Source: Paraspadella gotoi
Taxonomy: Eukaryota > Chaetognatha
NCBI GenBank assembly: GCA_051294375.1
Contig: CM119265.1
Location: 24,037,015 to 24,101,014 of the forward strand
Length of the DNA stretch: 64,000 bases
Reading direction: 5' to 3'
The notes under the pieces were generated by a model. That model ran no database searches. It was not told the DNA's origin and saw only the letters and a list, made by a program, of their open reading frames with translations. A program made the position numbers and the translations under genes. Shown here piece by piece: positions 38,760-49,575 of this stretch; position 1 is the stretch's first letter; every line of letters begins with the position of its first letter.

Positions 38760-41711
38760 ATCCTCGTTCATTCTTTGTAGTATCTTTTTATCATTTTTTA
38801 TATTATTATTTTTTACTTAACGTTTGTTTTATTTTTTCCTTTTTTTTCATTTCTTTTCTTTTCTTTTCTTTTCTTTTCTTTTCTCTTTTTCCTTCTTCTC
38901 GAACTCCTTCCTCTTTTGTCTCCTCTTCTCCTCTCTTCTTTTATTCCCCTCTCTCTCATTGCTTTCCTTTCTCATCCCTCTCTATCCTCTTTCTNNNNNN
39001 NNNNNNNNNNNNNNNNNNNNNNNNNNNNNNNNNNNNNNNNNNNNNNNNNNNNNNNNNNNNNNNNNNNNNNNNNNNNNNNNNNNNNNNNNNNNNNTTTTCC
39101 GTTTCCACAGTTTAAACTAGTTTTTCAAAAGGTTCAGCCCTGTTTCCCTTTTAATTCAATTCCTGTCTCCCTTCTGCCCTCCTCTTTTGGGGGGTTTTTC
39201 ACAGAAAAGAATGAAAACCACCCTTCCAACCCCTCTTCCTCCACCCCACTTCCTCCCTCTCCTCTTCCCTCTTCGCTTTTTAACCAGCATTAAGCTATTT
39301 TACCCGACGTTTTGAAAGTTATAAGGCGGGGGGCACTTGACTTTCATCCGTCAAAACTCTGATATCTTTCTCTATTGGAAGGCCGGCAGCCCGCAAACAA
39401 AACAATTATGAAATCCCGCTTTTCAGACCAATCTTCCCCTGTTTTTCTCTCTGTTTTCTTTCTGTTCTCCCCCCTGCATTGAGATAAAATTCTGCCCTTC
39501 TTCCTGTCTTTATCTTTGTCTCCTCTTCTTCTATCCATTGAAAAAAAAATTGTTATTCTGTTGTGTCACCTTTTCTCCCGCTCTCTATTGTTTTCCAATC
39601 TTCTTGTCTCCCTCTCTTTATTCGTTAAATATTACAATATATTCCATCCAAAATAATCTCCTCCCTCCTTTTACCTCTCACTTACCCTTACCCCTTTAAT
39701 CCTCTTCTTTTTCTCCTTCTTCTCCGCTCTTTCCTCTTCTAACATCGTCGGACTTACCTCTGGGTAAACATCCTTACATACAGGAAAAGGAAATCCAATA
39801 TTTTATGCACGATTTCCACTTCGCCCTCTCGATTTCTATTACTTCGCCTTTGATTCTCCTACGTTTCGCGGCGTTCGCTCGCCTTTCCTGATTCTCTTCC
39901 TCCTTTTCGCCTCCAATTCGCCGGAACGCGTTATCATTGCTACGCTGCAACGCTGTAACCCTCTGCAACACTTGAGAGACGTGGAATTTCATTTTGCTGA
40001 GAATCACCCGGCAAACATCCAAGGTCAATCACCCGCCAATTCACCGTCGTATCACCTCCATCGACAAATCGTAGCGATACCGCGAATTAAATTGGTCGTT
40101 GTTGTTGTTTGTTGTCTCCTCCCTCCTACCTCACTCTCCTCCTCCTTCCTCCTCCCTCCTCCTCCACTATAGGATTTTCGATGGAATGTTTTAGTTCCAT
40201 TATGTCTGTCCTTATACAATTTTACAATTACATTAGCATTCTGTTGGGTCTAAACTGTTTGGTAGCAATGGTTTCCATCTTGCCAACCGGACGAGTTTGA
40301 ATTAATCCTTGTTAACAAATTCATGTAGTCGAACTCGTTGTTACAAACAATGAATCTGGCTTCAAAATGTGATTGTGCGCTGATAAAATAACAAATCCTT
40401 AAAAAAAACAATAATAATATCTTACTTTCCTCTTTTGTGACACCACTTCACCTCACAACCACCCACGACCGCAACCCACTTTCCACTTTTGCTGATCAAC
40501 CACCTTCCACCTTCACAACCACCACGGACCGCCAACACTTTCCACTTTTGTGACAACCACTTCCACCTGTCACAACCACCAACGGACCCTCAACCACTTT
40601 CCATTTTTGTGACAACCACTTCCACCTTCACGACCACCACAACCGCAACCACTTCCTGCCGCAAAGACCGGCGGTTCGAGATTGTTAATGGATTCAGGAG
40701 GAGGATCGACTCAAAACGTCAGCAGAGGACGTTCGATCTGGGGAAGAGTCGGAGGGGTTGAAAGGGGGGGGAAGGGAAGGGGAAAGGGGTTGTGGAAGAG
40801 GGAGATAGGGGGAATGAAAAAGAGAGTGGGAATGAGGGCGGAAATGGAAGTGGAGGAGGGAAGATAGGGGGAATGGAAGAGAGGGTAAGAGGGTGGAAAT
40901 GGAAGTGGAAGAGGGAAATGAGGGGGAATGGAAAAGGAGAGTGGGAAGAGGGCTGAAATGGAAGTGGAAGAGGGAATAGGGGAATGGAAAAGAGAGTGGA
41001 AAGAGGGTGGAAATGGAAGTGTGGAAGAGGGAGGATACGGGGAATGAAAGAGGGAAGAGGGTGAGACATGTGAGAAATGGGAGTGGAAAAGAGAGTGAAA
41101 AGGTGAGTGGAAAGAGGGAATAAAGAGGGAGTGGAAAAATAATTGGAAGGTAATAAAAGGTATAACGAGACCTAGAGAGGGAAAGGATAATTAAAAGAAA
41201 GTATGAAAGTAAAGATTAAAGGGAAAAAAATATAAACTCGAGGGAACTCGGAAGTGAAAAAAGACAAAGTAATAACCGGCGGTGGGTAAGTTCGCAGATT
41301 GCAGCGGGAAAGTCATAATCGATGAAAGGGACAAAGGAAAGAAAAAAGGAAGTCGAAGCTCAACTCCTTCCACTGTTTTTTTTATAGATTTGCTCGATTA
41401 TCAATTCCGAGCGTTTTTCTTATTTCTCAGAAATGAATCTTTTTTTTTCTGAGAAAAGAAGGAGATTCGAGGATTTGAAAGACGTTGAAAGGGAGAAGGG
41501 GAGGTGGAGGAGGAGGAGGAGGAGGAGGNNNNNNNNNNNNNNNNNNNNNNNNNNNNNNNNNNNNNNNNNNNNNNNNNNNNNNNNNNNNNNNNNNNNNNNN
41601 NNNNNNNNNNNNNNNNNNNNNNNNNNNNNNNNNNNNNNNNNNNNNNNNNNNNNNNNNNNNNNNNNNNNNNNNNNNNNNNNNNNNNNNNNNNNNNNNNNNN
41701 NNNNNNNNNNN

Positions 41712-41742
<31 letters not shown>

Positions 41743-42430
41743 AAATTAGAAATAAAATAGAAATAAAGGAAAGGAAAATGAAAAAAGAAAGAAAGAAAAC
41801 AGTAAGAAAGATTAAATAAGAAAGAAAGATAGAAAGAAAAAAANNNNNNNNNNNNNNNNNNNNNNNNNAGAGAGATGAGAGAAAGAGAGACTGAGACAGA
41901 GGAGAGAAGATGTATATCATGAAAATAAAAACAAAAAGAGAGAGAGGCTTAGAAAGAGAGAGAGAGAGTGAGAGAGAAAGTTAAGAGAGAGCTAAAACAA
42001 TAGAAAAAAAAAGAAATGAGAAGAAGATAGAAGATAGAAACGAGAAGAAGGAGAGAGAATGAAATGAAAAAGAAAAAGAGAAAGGTAGACAGAGAGAGGA
42101 GACGATAAAAATAAAATAGAGGGGTTTAGGAGATGAAATCTAACTCGCAAAATAAATTATTTATATGACATCGCAGCGAGAAATCAATTAAAATATTTTT
42201 TATAACAAGGACTCCCCCATGATGAACAGATCTAGTGCTATTTGTGGCGGGATAGGCGCTTCAAACAGCGTATATCACCCCATTCACAAAATACTTGGCG
42301 GGATTCCCCGCATGGATAAGCCGCACGAGGGCTTAAACAGTGATCCCCCGTAATAAAATGAAGTGGCGGGGATTCCCAAAACAGAGAATAAAAAAACGAC
42401 AGCTTTTCGAGCTGAACAGAAGAGGGCCGC
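38760..42430. other. Intron-like stretch: pyrimidine-rich, then GGAA-rich
   Basis: TTTTC-rich DNA with a 100-N gap (38,995-39,094), repeated CAACCACTTTCCAC units at 40,450-40,660, GGGAATGGAAGTGG-type minisatellite at 40,760-41,120, and (AAAG)n/(GAG)n with gaps at 41,529-41,711 and 41,844-41,868. Two weak frames are noted: minus strand 39,774-39,992 (MKFHVSQVLQRVTALQR..., near a consensus donor CCAGAG|GTAAGT but with a stop before it), and plus strand 42,219-42,353 (MMNRSSAICGGIGASNS...). No firm gene. Confidence 0.45.
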
Positions 42431-43439
42431 AAGTTCAAACTGTCACCTTATAGAGCAGTCTCAAAACTGCGCACTGTATTGGAACGGCGTCATACTTGGA
42501 AGACTGGCAGACTGTCGAACCGTTTTGAAGAAGAGAGAGGAGACAGAAGAGAGAGAGAGAGAGGAGAATGAACGAGAAGAGAGAGAGAGAGAGAGAGAGA
42601 GAAGAGAGAGAGATCAGGTGCGGGCAGTGTAACCAGAAGGCGGGAAAGAAGAGGTAGCGCAGAAAATTGCGAGATTCGAAAAATGCTGTGGGGAGGTGAA
42701 GGGCAGGAAAGAAGTAAAGGAAAAAGGAAAAAGAAAGGAAACTAAGGAGGAAGGAATGGAAGGTTGAAACACGGGGAAGATGGGAGGAGAAAGAGACCGT
42801 CGCTAATTCACGTCCAAAAACAACCGGAAAATTTATGCCGTTTGTTGTCGTCGTTGTCAATGTCGTCGCGTCTTTGTTGTTTTAATCATTTTTGTCATCG
42901 TTGTTGTCATCATCTTGTCATATGTTTATGTCTCATTATTTTCGTCGTCTTCGCCAGTTTAATTGTCATCGTCATTGTTGTCGTCTTCTTGTCGCTTTTG
43001 TCTATTCGTCATCGTCGTTCGCTTTATCTAAGTCGTTTTCGTCATTTCATCATTTTAGTTTTCGTCGTCATCGTCGTCGTCTCGTCGTCGCCATCGGTCG
43101 GTCGGTTTCGTTTGTCTCATGCGGTAGGGAACGATGATGTCATTGGGCGGAGAAAGAGAAGGGGCGGAACTTGGAGGCGGGCGAGATGGAGGGGGGGAAC
43201 TGGCCGAGGGAGGGGGAATCATGATTCAAAACTGAACAGCGGGGGAAGGGAAGGGAGAAGGGGAAGGGAGAGAGAGGGAGAGGGGTAGGAAGAGAGGGAG
43301 TGATTAGAGGTAGAGAGGGTGAGTGATAGAGGAAGAGAGAGGGTTAAAGAAGAGAGGAAAGAGAGACTCGGAACCGCAGAGAAGATATCACTGAGGGTGG
43401 AAGTCGGTGAGATGGTTCAAAAGTTGAGTTGGTGGGATT

Positions 43440-43637
43440 GTGAGTGAGTTACTCGAATCTGACTTCGAAGCAGCTGCGGTGCTCGTTGGAAATGCGGACG
43501 GGCGATGGTCGGGAGGCGGCGGCGGCGGCGTCGGCGGCGGCGTCGGCGGCGGCGTCTGGGACAGCACAAGGGGCATGGCTGTGACGAGATCAACTTTCGA
43601 TAATTGGCGCAGTCTTAAAGTAAAAAAAATTTACTAA
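43440..43637 (+). CDS. Open frame on both strands, doubtful
   Basis: The plus strand reads SELLESDFEAAAVLVGNADG, a Gly run from (GGC)n, then VWDSTRGMAVTRSTFDNWRS. The minus strand reads MPLVLSQTPPPTPPPTPP and onward, Pro-rich, from a reasonable Kozak context. Copy B2 (47,200-47,420) breaks both frames with small indels. Possibly one true exon lies here, but strand and frame cannot be decided. Confidence 0.2.
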   Translation: MSELLESDFEAAAVLVGNADGRWSGGGGGGVGGGVGGGVWDSTRGMAVTRSTFDNWRSLKVKKIY

Positions 43638-44521
43638 GTTACACAAAAGCGACTTTTTAAAGACCACAAATTAAGATGTAATAGAATTCGAGTGAATTCA
43701 CCGAGAAAAATCGATTTCACGACGAAGAAAAATCCAATCTTCTTTTCGATTTGGATTAAATTTTCTTGATTAATTGAATTTCGCTTTTCAAACTCTTTTT
43801 CTTTTCGACGTACGAAGTTAATTTTCGACACGCCCACTCAATGCAGTCGTCGTTGTCGTTGTCGTTATAGTTGTCGTCGTCGCTCTCGTCGTCGTCGCTC
43901 TCGTCGTCGTCGTTGATATCGTCGTCGCTCTCGTCGTCGTTGTCGCCGTCGTCGTGTTTTGAAAATTTTATTTCACTTCCGACAACTCAGAAGTACTTTC
44001 ACGTATGAATTTATCATAAAAATTTTGAAAAATGTAATAAAAAGAAACATACATTCTTTGATCAATTTTGTTGTCGTCGTCATCGTTGTTGATGTTGTTG
44101 TCAACTTATTTTCTAATGAATAAAATTTCATTATCAAAAATTCGTCGCAAAAATATAAACATTTTTCGTTGGTTTTAGAATCACAAAATCTTCTTCGATT
44201 CTCAGCTAAGCCGATTGTAAATCGAATAACGATTCTGATTTGAATACCATAAGGGATAAGCGATAAATCTGAGGCGAATGAAAGCGATTCCAAGGCAAAT
44301 GAGAGCGATACCGAGTCGATTCAAAGCGATATTCTCGCGTTTTTAGGCGATTTCACGCTCGGTTTACTCCTCACTCGCTTTTAATTTCATAAAGTTTAAA
44401 ACTCGATTTCAGATTGAAATGTGATTTCGAATTTTATAGTTTCGTCTCGTCACACAAGGGCGGTTACATTGAGATAAGAATTCACAGCCTTATCAAACTG
44501 TGAATCGCAGATGGTGAAAAA

Positions 44522-45110
44522 ATGAGAGAAGTGGATCACTGGTTTTCGAGACCTTTCGTGTTGCGGCTTTTTGAACCCCTAGAATCGCATCAAGCTTCGA
44601 GCACGGACGCGAGGTCCATGAGTGGGCGCTTGGTCGGTCGGTCATGGCCGCTTGGCGGGTCGGTCGGTCATGCGCGCCTGTGGGTACGGTCGGTCATGGC
44701 GCGGCTTGGTCGGTGGCCGGAGTTATCATTGGCGCTTGGTTTCGGGTCGGATCATGGCGCTTGGTCGGTCGGTCATAGGCGCTTGGTCGGGTCGTCATGG
44801 CGCTTGTTGGTGGTCGGTCATGGCGCTTGTCGGTCGGTTCATGGCGCTTGGTCGGTCGGTCATGGCGCTTGGTCGTGTCGGTCATGGCGCTTGGATCGCG
44901 GTCATGGCGCTTGGTCTGGTCGGTCATGCGCTGTGGTCGTCATGGCGCTTGGTCGGTCGTCATGGCGCTTTGGTCGGTCGGTCATGCCGTCGTTGGTAAG
45001 TTTTGCCTCAAGGTTAAATGCATTTTTAAGGCGATGGATTTTAAAGTTTCACCTGATAGACCGAACTCCTTTTGGACTCAATCCTTTTGTGAAGCTTTAA
45101 CTTGTACGAA
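44522..45110 (+). repeat. Invertible segment with 21-bp minisatellite (forward in B1)
   Basis: From GAGAGAAGTGGATCACTGG to CTTGTACGAAACTTCTTC. Its core (44,627-45,000) is about 18 imperfect copies of a 21-bp unit, CATGGCGCTTGGTCGGTCGG plus T, open in all plus frames because 21 is a multiple of three (MALGRSV). The same segment occurs in reverse complement in B2 (48,370-48,610, about two units) and in B3 (51,510-51,985, about eight units). The ends carry AGAAGTTTCGTACAA and (GA)n or (CT)n in opposite orientation. Confidence 0.75.
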
Positions 45111-46076
45111 ACTTCTTCATTTCTCTTCTCTCTCTCTCTCTCTCCTCTCTCTCTCTTTTCTTCTCTCTCTCTCTTCTCTCTCTCTCTCTCATTTCTCTCT
45201 TCATTTCTCCTTTGGGACTTAATCTTTGTGAACTTTTAATCTTTGTACGAANNNNNNNNNNNNNNNNNNNNNNNNNNNNNNNNNNNNNNNNNNNNNNNNN
45301 NNNNNNNNNNNNNNNNNNNNNNNNNNNNNNNNNNNNNNNNNNNNNNNNNNNNNNNNNNNNNNNNNNNNNNNNNNNNNNNNNNNNNNNNNNNNNNNNNNNN
45401 NNNNNNNNNNNNNNNNNNNNNNNNNNNNNNNNNNNNNNNNNNNNNNNNNNNNNNNNNNNNNNNNNNNNNNNNNNNNNNNNNNNNNNNNNNNNNNNNNNNN
45501 NNNNNNNNNNNNNNNNNNNNNNNNNNNNNNNNNNNNNNNNNNNNNNNNNNNNNNNNNNNNNNNNNNNNNNNNNNNNNNNNNNNNNNNNNNNNNNNNNNNN
45601 NNNNNNNNNNNNNNNNNNNNNNNNNNNNNNNNNNNNNNNNNNNNNNNNNNNNNNNNNNNNNNNNNNNNNNNNNNNNNNNNNNNNNNNNNNNNNNNNNNNN
45701 NNNNNNNNNNNNNNNNNNNNNNNNNNNNNNNNNNNNNNNNNNNNNNNNNNNNNNNNNNNNNNNNNNNNNNNNNNNNNNNNNNNNNNNNNNNNNNNNNNNN
45801 NNNNNNNNNNNNNNNNNNNNNNNNNNNNNNNNNNNNNNNNNNNNNNNNNNNNNNNNNNNNNNNNNNNNNNNNNNNNNNNNNNNNNNNNNNNNNNNNNNNN
45901 NNNNNAGAGAGAGAGAGAGAGTCGCGAGGAGTCACGGGTAAATCGCTTCAAACCAGGGAACAAAATGTGGAAAGAAAATTATTTTCGTAAAGAAAAAGAA
46001 TAAGTTGATGGAATTTTAAATTTGATCCGAAGATTTAGAATCGAAATTTCGTTTCGAGTGAAACGAATTTTTTTTT

Positions 46077-46101
46077 NNNNNNNNNNNNNNNNNNNNNNNN
46101 N
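46077..46101. other. 25-N gap between copies B1 and B2
   Basis: Exactly 25 N. B1 ends at GAAACGAATTTTTTTT and B2 begins in the first part of the unit, so the order restarts across the gap. Confidence 0.95.
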
Positions 46102-46177
46102 CAGTTGACAAGAGAAAAGGGACAAAAGGAATCACTAATACATATCGCGGAAGACTGCAGACTGTCGGCACCGTTTT

Positions 46178-46208
<31 letters not shown>

Positions 46209-48659
46209 TTGAGAGAGAGAATGATGAGAGAGAGAAGAGACAGGTGCGGGCCATGTTTTGTTATTTTGTTTTGTAACAGAAGCGGTAAAGAAGAGTAGCG
46301 ATGAAAATTGCGAGATTCGAAAAAATGCTCACTCCGTGGGCCGAGGTGAAGGGTAAGGAAGATAGGAAAGGAAAAGGAAAAAGCGAAAAAGAAAGGAAAA
46401 TAGAGGAGGAAGATATGAAGTGAAAACACGGCGTGAAGATGGCGAGGAGAAGAGACCGTCGCTATCACGTCCAAAACAACCGGAAAATATTATACGTTGT
46501 TGTCGTCGTTGGTCATCGGTCGTCTCGTCGTCGCTTTCGTCAATTAAGTCGTGCGTCTTTGGTTTGATTTTAATCATTTTTGTCATTTTCATTGTTTCAT
46601 TTTTCATTGTTGTCATCATCTTTGGGTCATAGTGTTTATTGTCTCATTCATTTTCGTCGTCTTCGTCAATTGGTTTTTGCCCAGTTTAATGGTGTCATCG
46701 TCATTGTTGTCGTCTTATTGTCGCTTTTTGTCTATTCTCATCGTCGTCGCTTTTATCGTCCGTCGTCTCGTCTCGTCATTTCATCATTTTAGTTTTCGTC
46801 GTCATCGTCGTCGTCTTTCGTCGTCGTCCATCGGGTCGTTCGGTTTCTTGTTTGTCTCTACAGCGTAGGGAACGATTGATGTCATTGGGCGGAGAAAGAG
46901 AAGGGGCGGAACTGGAGGCGTGGATGGTGGTGGGGAACTGGTGGGGGGAATCATGATTCAAACTGAACAGTGCGTGGTGAAGAGTAAGGGGGAAGGGGAG
47001 AGAGGGAGATGGGAGTGATAGAGGAGAGGAGTAAGAGAGAGATGGAGTGATAAGAGGGAGTGAGATGAGGGAGTTTAGAGGGAGTGATAGAGCGGAGAGA
47101 GGGAGTGATAGAGGGAGATGAGAGTGAAGAAGAGAGGAAAGAGAGACTCGGAACCGCAGAGAAGATATCACTGAGGGTGAGTGCGGTGAGTGATCCAAAA
47201 GTTGATGTTGGTGGGATTGTGAAGTAGTTCTCCGAATCTGACTTCGAAGGCAGCTGCGGTGCTCGCGGTGAAAATGCGACGGCGATGGTCGGGAGGCGGC
47301 GGCGGCGTCCGGCGTCGGGAGGCGGCGGTCCGGCGCGGCGGGCCGTCGCGCCGTGCGTCGGCGGCGGCGTCTGGGGACAGCACAAGGGCATGGCTGTGAC
47401 GAGTTCACTTTCGATAAATTGCGAAGTCTTAATGTAAAAAAAAAAATTACTATTACACAAAAGTGACTTTTTAAAGATCAAAATTTAGTAAAGAATTCAG
47501 TAATTCAAAAAAAATCGATTTCACGACGAGAAAAATCCATCTTCTTCGAATTGCGATAAATTTCTTGATTAATTGACATTTCGCTTTTCAAACTCTTTTT
47601 TTCGACGTACGAAGTTAATTTCGACACGCCCATAAGCAAGTCGTCGTTGTGTTGTCGTTATAGTTGTCCGTCGTCGCTCTCCGCGTCGTCGTTGTTGTGT
47701 CGTCGGCTCTCGTCTCGTTATCCCCGTCGTCGTGTTTTGAAATTTCACTTCCGACAAATCAGAAGTACTTTCAACGTAGAATTTATCATATAAAATTTTG
47801 AAAAATGTAATAAAAAAGTAAACATACATTCTTTGATGAACTTTGTTGTCGTCAGTCATCGTTCATCGTTGTTGATGTTGTTGTTTTTATTGTTATTGTC
47901 AACTTATTTTCTAGATGGAATACAATTTCATTATCAAAAATCTTTGCAAAAATCTAAAATTTTCGTTGGTTTTAGAGATCACCAGTCTGTGACACCAGAA
48001 TCTTATTGAATTCTCAGCCTAAGCGATTGTAAAATCGAATATACGATTCTGATTTTGAATACCATAAGGCATTTAAGATTTCAGACAAATAAAAGCGATT
48101 AGATCATGAGGCGAATTAAAACGATTCCAAGGCAAAATGAGAGCTGATACCCCGAGTTCATTCAAAAGCAGTTATTCTCGCCGATTTAGCGATTTCATGC
48201 TCAGTGTTACTCCTCACTCGCATTTAATCTCATTAAAGTTTAAAACTCGATTTCAGATTGGAAATGTGATTTCGAATTTATAGTTTCTTCTCGTCAACAC
48301 GAAGGTGGTTACATTGGGTACGAATTCACAGCCTTATCAAACTTGTGAATCCGCAGTATGGTTAAAAAATGTAAGAAGTTTCGTACAAATGATTAAAGTT
48401 CACAAAGGATTGAGTCCCAAAAGGAGTTCGGTCTACAGGTGAACTTTAAATCATCGCCTTTAAAATCATTTACTTTGAGCAAAACTTACCAAGCGACTGG
48501 CATGGACCGACCGACCAAAGCGGCCAATGACCTCTGCGGTCCGAAGCTTTGTGGTCAAAAGCCGCAACCACGAAAAGTTCGTCGAAACCATGTGATCCAT
48601 CTCTGTTTGCGCGCAAAAGGAAAAGAGAGAATGAGAGATGAGAGAAGAGAAGATGAGGA

Positions 48660-48702
<43 letters not shown>

Positions 48703-49550
48703 GAGAAGAGAGGAGAGAGAGAGAGTAGTAGTCGCGAGGAGTCACGGGTAAATCGCGTTCAAACCAGAACTTTTTTATTCTTTTAAAGATAACCAGGGAA
48801 CAAAATGTGGAAAAATGTTTTCAGTAAAGAAAAGAATAAGTTGATGGAATTTAAATTGATTCCGAATTTAGAATCGAAATTTCGTTTCGAGTGAAACGAA
48901 CATTTTTTTTTTCACAAAAAAAAAGACAAAAATCTTTACTCGTTTTTTCATCTTTCTTTTTTCTAGAACACCTGATGTCATTCCCTTTCCTAATTGACCT
49001 TTCTCTATTAAAATGTTTAATTTCTCTTTCTCTCATACTACTTTTTTTCCTCTCCTTTTCTTCTTTTTTCTTCTTCTTTTTCTTTTCTTTCTTTCTTTCT
49101 TTCTTTTCTTATCTTTCTTTTCTTTCCTTTCTTCTCTTTTTCTTTTCTTTCTTTTCTTTCTCTGCAAAAAAAAAAAATTAAAACTAAACATATTCTAGCT
49201 GAAAAAAATTCCCACACCTTAACTTTCAAGCAAAAGCTTGAGAGAAATAAAACAACTAAAAACTCACCCCAAACTTTAGTGAGTTTTCCGTGAGAAGAAA
49301 AAGCAAAAAAGTTCATAATGTGACCCGCGAGTCGACAATAAAAAGCTAAACAACAACAACAACAACGACGAAGACGTGACTTACTCCAGTGAGATTCGCG
49401 CNNNNNNNNNNNNNNNNNNNNNNNNNNNNNNNNNNNNNNNNAGGTCAGGTTTCCACTTTTCGAAAGAGACGGAATTTGTTTTGATTTTTACAGTTAAGAA
49501 TAACTGGAGCGCGAAAAAGGGGAAATTAAAACCCAAACAGAAAATGGCGG
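46102..49550. repeat. Copy B2 of the triplicated locus
   Basis: Follows B1 with mainly one-base indels, then extends further right (48,900-49,550): a poly-A/(TTTC)n stretch, CTTTAGTGAGTTTTCCGTGAG and AGTGAGATTCGCGC. These are shared with B3 at 52,340-53,400. It contains a 40-N gap (49,402-49,441). Its right end abuts a 25-N gap. Confidence 0.8.
48370..48610 (-). repeat. Inverted copy of the 44.5-kb segment (B2)
   Basis: Reverse complement of 44,522-45,110 with most of the 21-bp minisatellite missing. The junction AAAAAATG(T)AGAAG is the same as in B1, but the sequence beyond it comes from the other end of the segment. Confidence 0.65.
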
Positions 49551-49575
49551 NNNNNNNNNNNNNNNNNNNNNNNNN
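49551..49575. other. 25-N gap between copies B2 and B3
   Basis: Exactly 25 N. B2 ends at AACAGAAAATGGCGG (B3 counterpart at about 53,395) and B3 restarts near the position corresponding to 43,590 in B1. Confidence 0.95.

Larger units (their letters stand above)
42470..46076. repeat. Copy B1 of a triplicated locus
   Basis: Co-linear with B2 (46,102-49,550) and in part with B3 (49,576-53,410). Landmarks shared with B2 include AGACTG(G)CAGACTGTCG, GATGTCATTGGGCGGAG (43,136 and 46,877) and GAAGATATCACTGAGGGTG (43,381 and 47,160). The landmark GACGTACGAAGTTAA occurs in both (43,808 and 47,605) and near 49,890 in B3. It includes (GTC)n arrays, a 21-bp minisatellite and a 654-N gap (45,252-45,905), and ends exactly at a 25-N gap. 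Confidence 0.8.

Noticed and set aside
37098-38780. A 560-codon plus-strand open frame
   Set aside because: About 268 codons are N. Only the first 187 codons are real sequence, and the tail after the gap is pyrimidine-rich non-coding DNA. Only the part to 37,659 is kept as an exon.
45097-46003. Frames of 230-290 codons
   Set aside because: They span a 654-N gap between CT and GA repeats.
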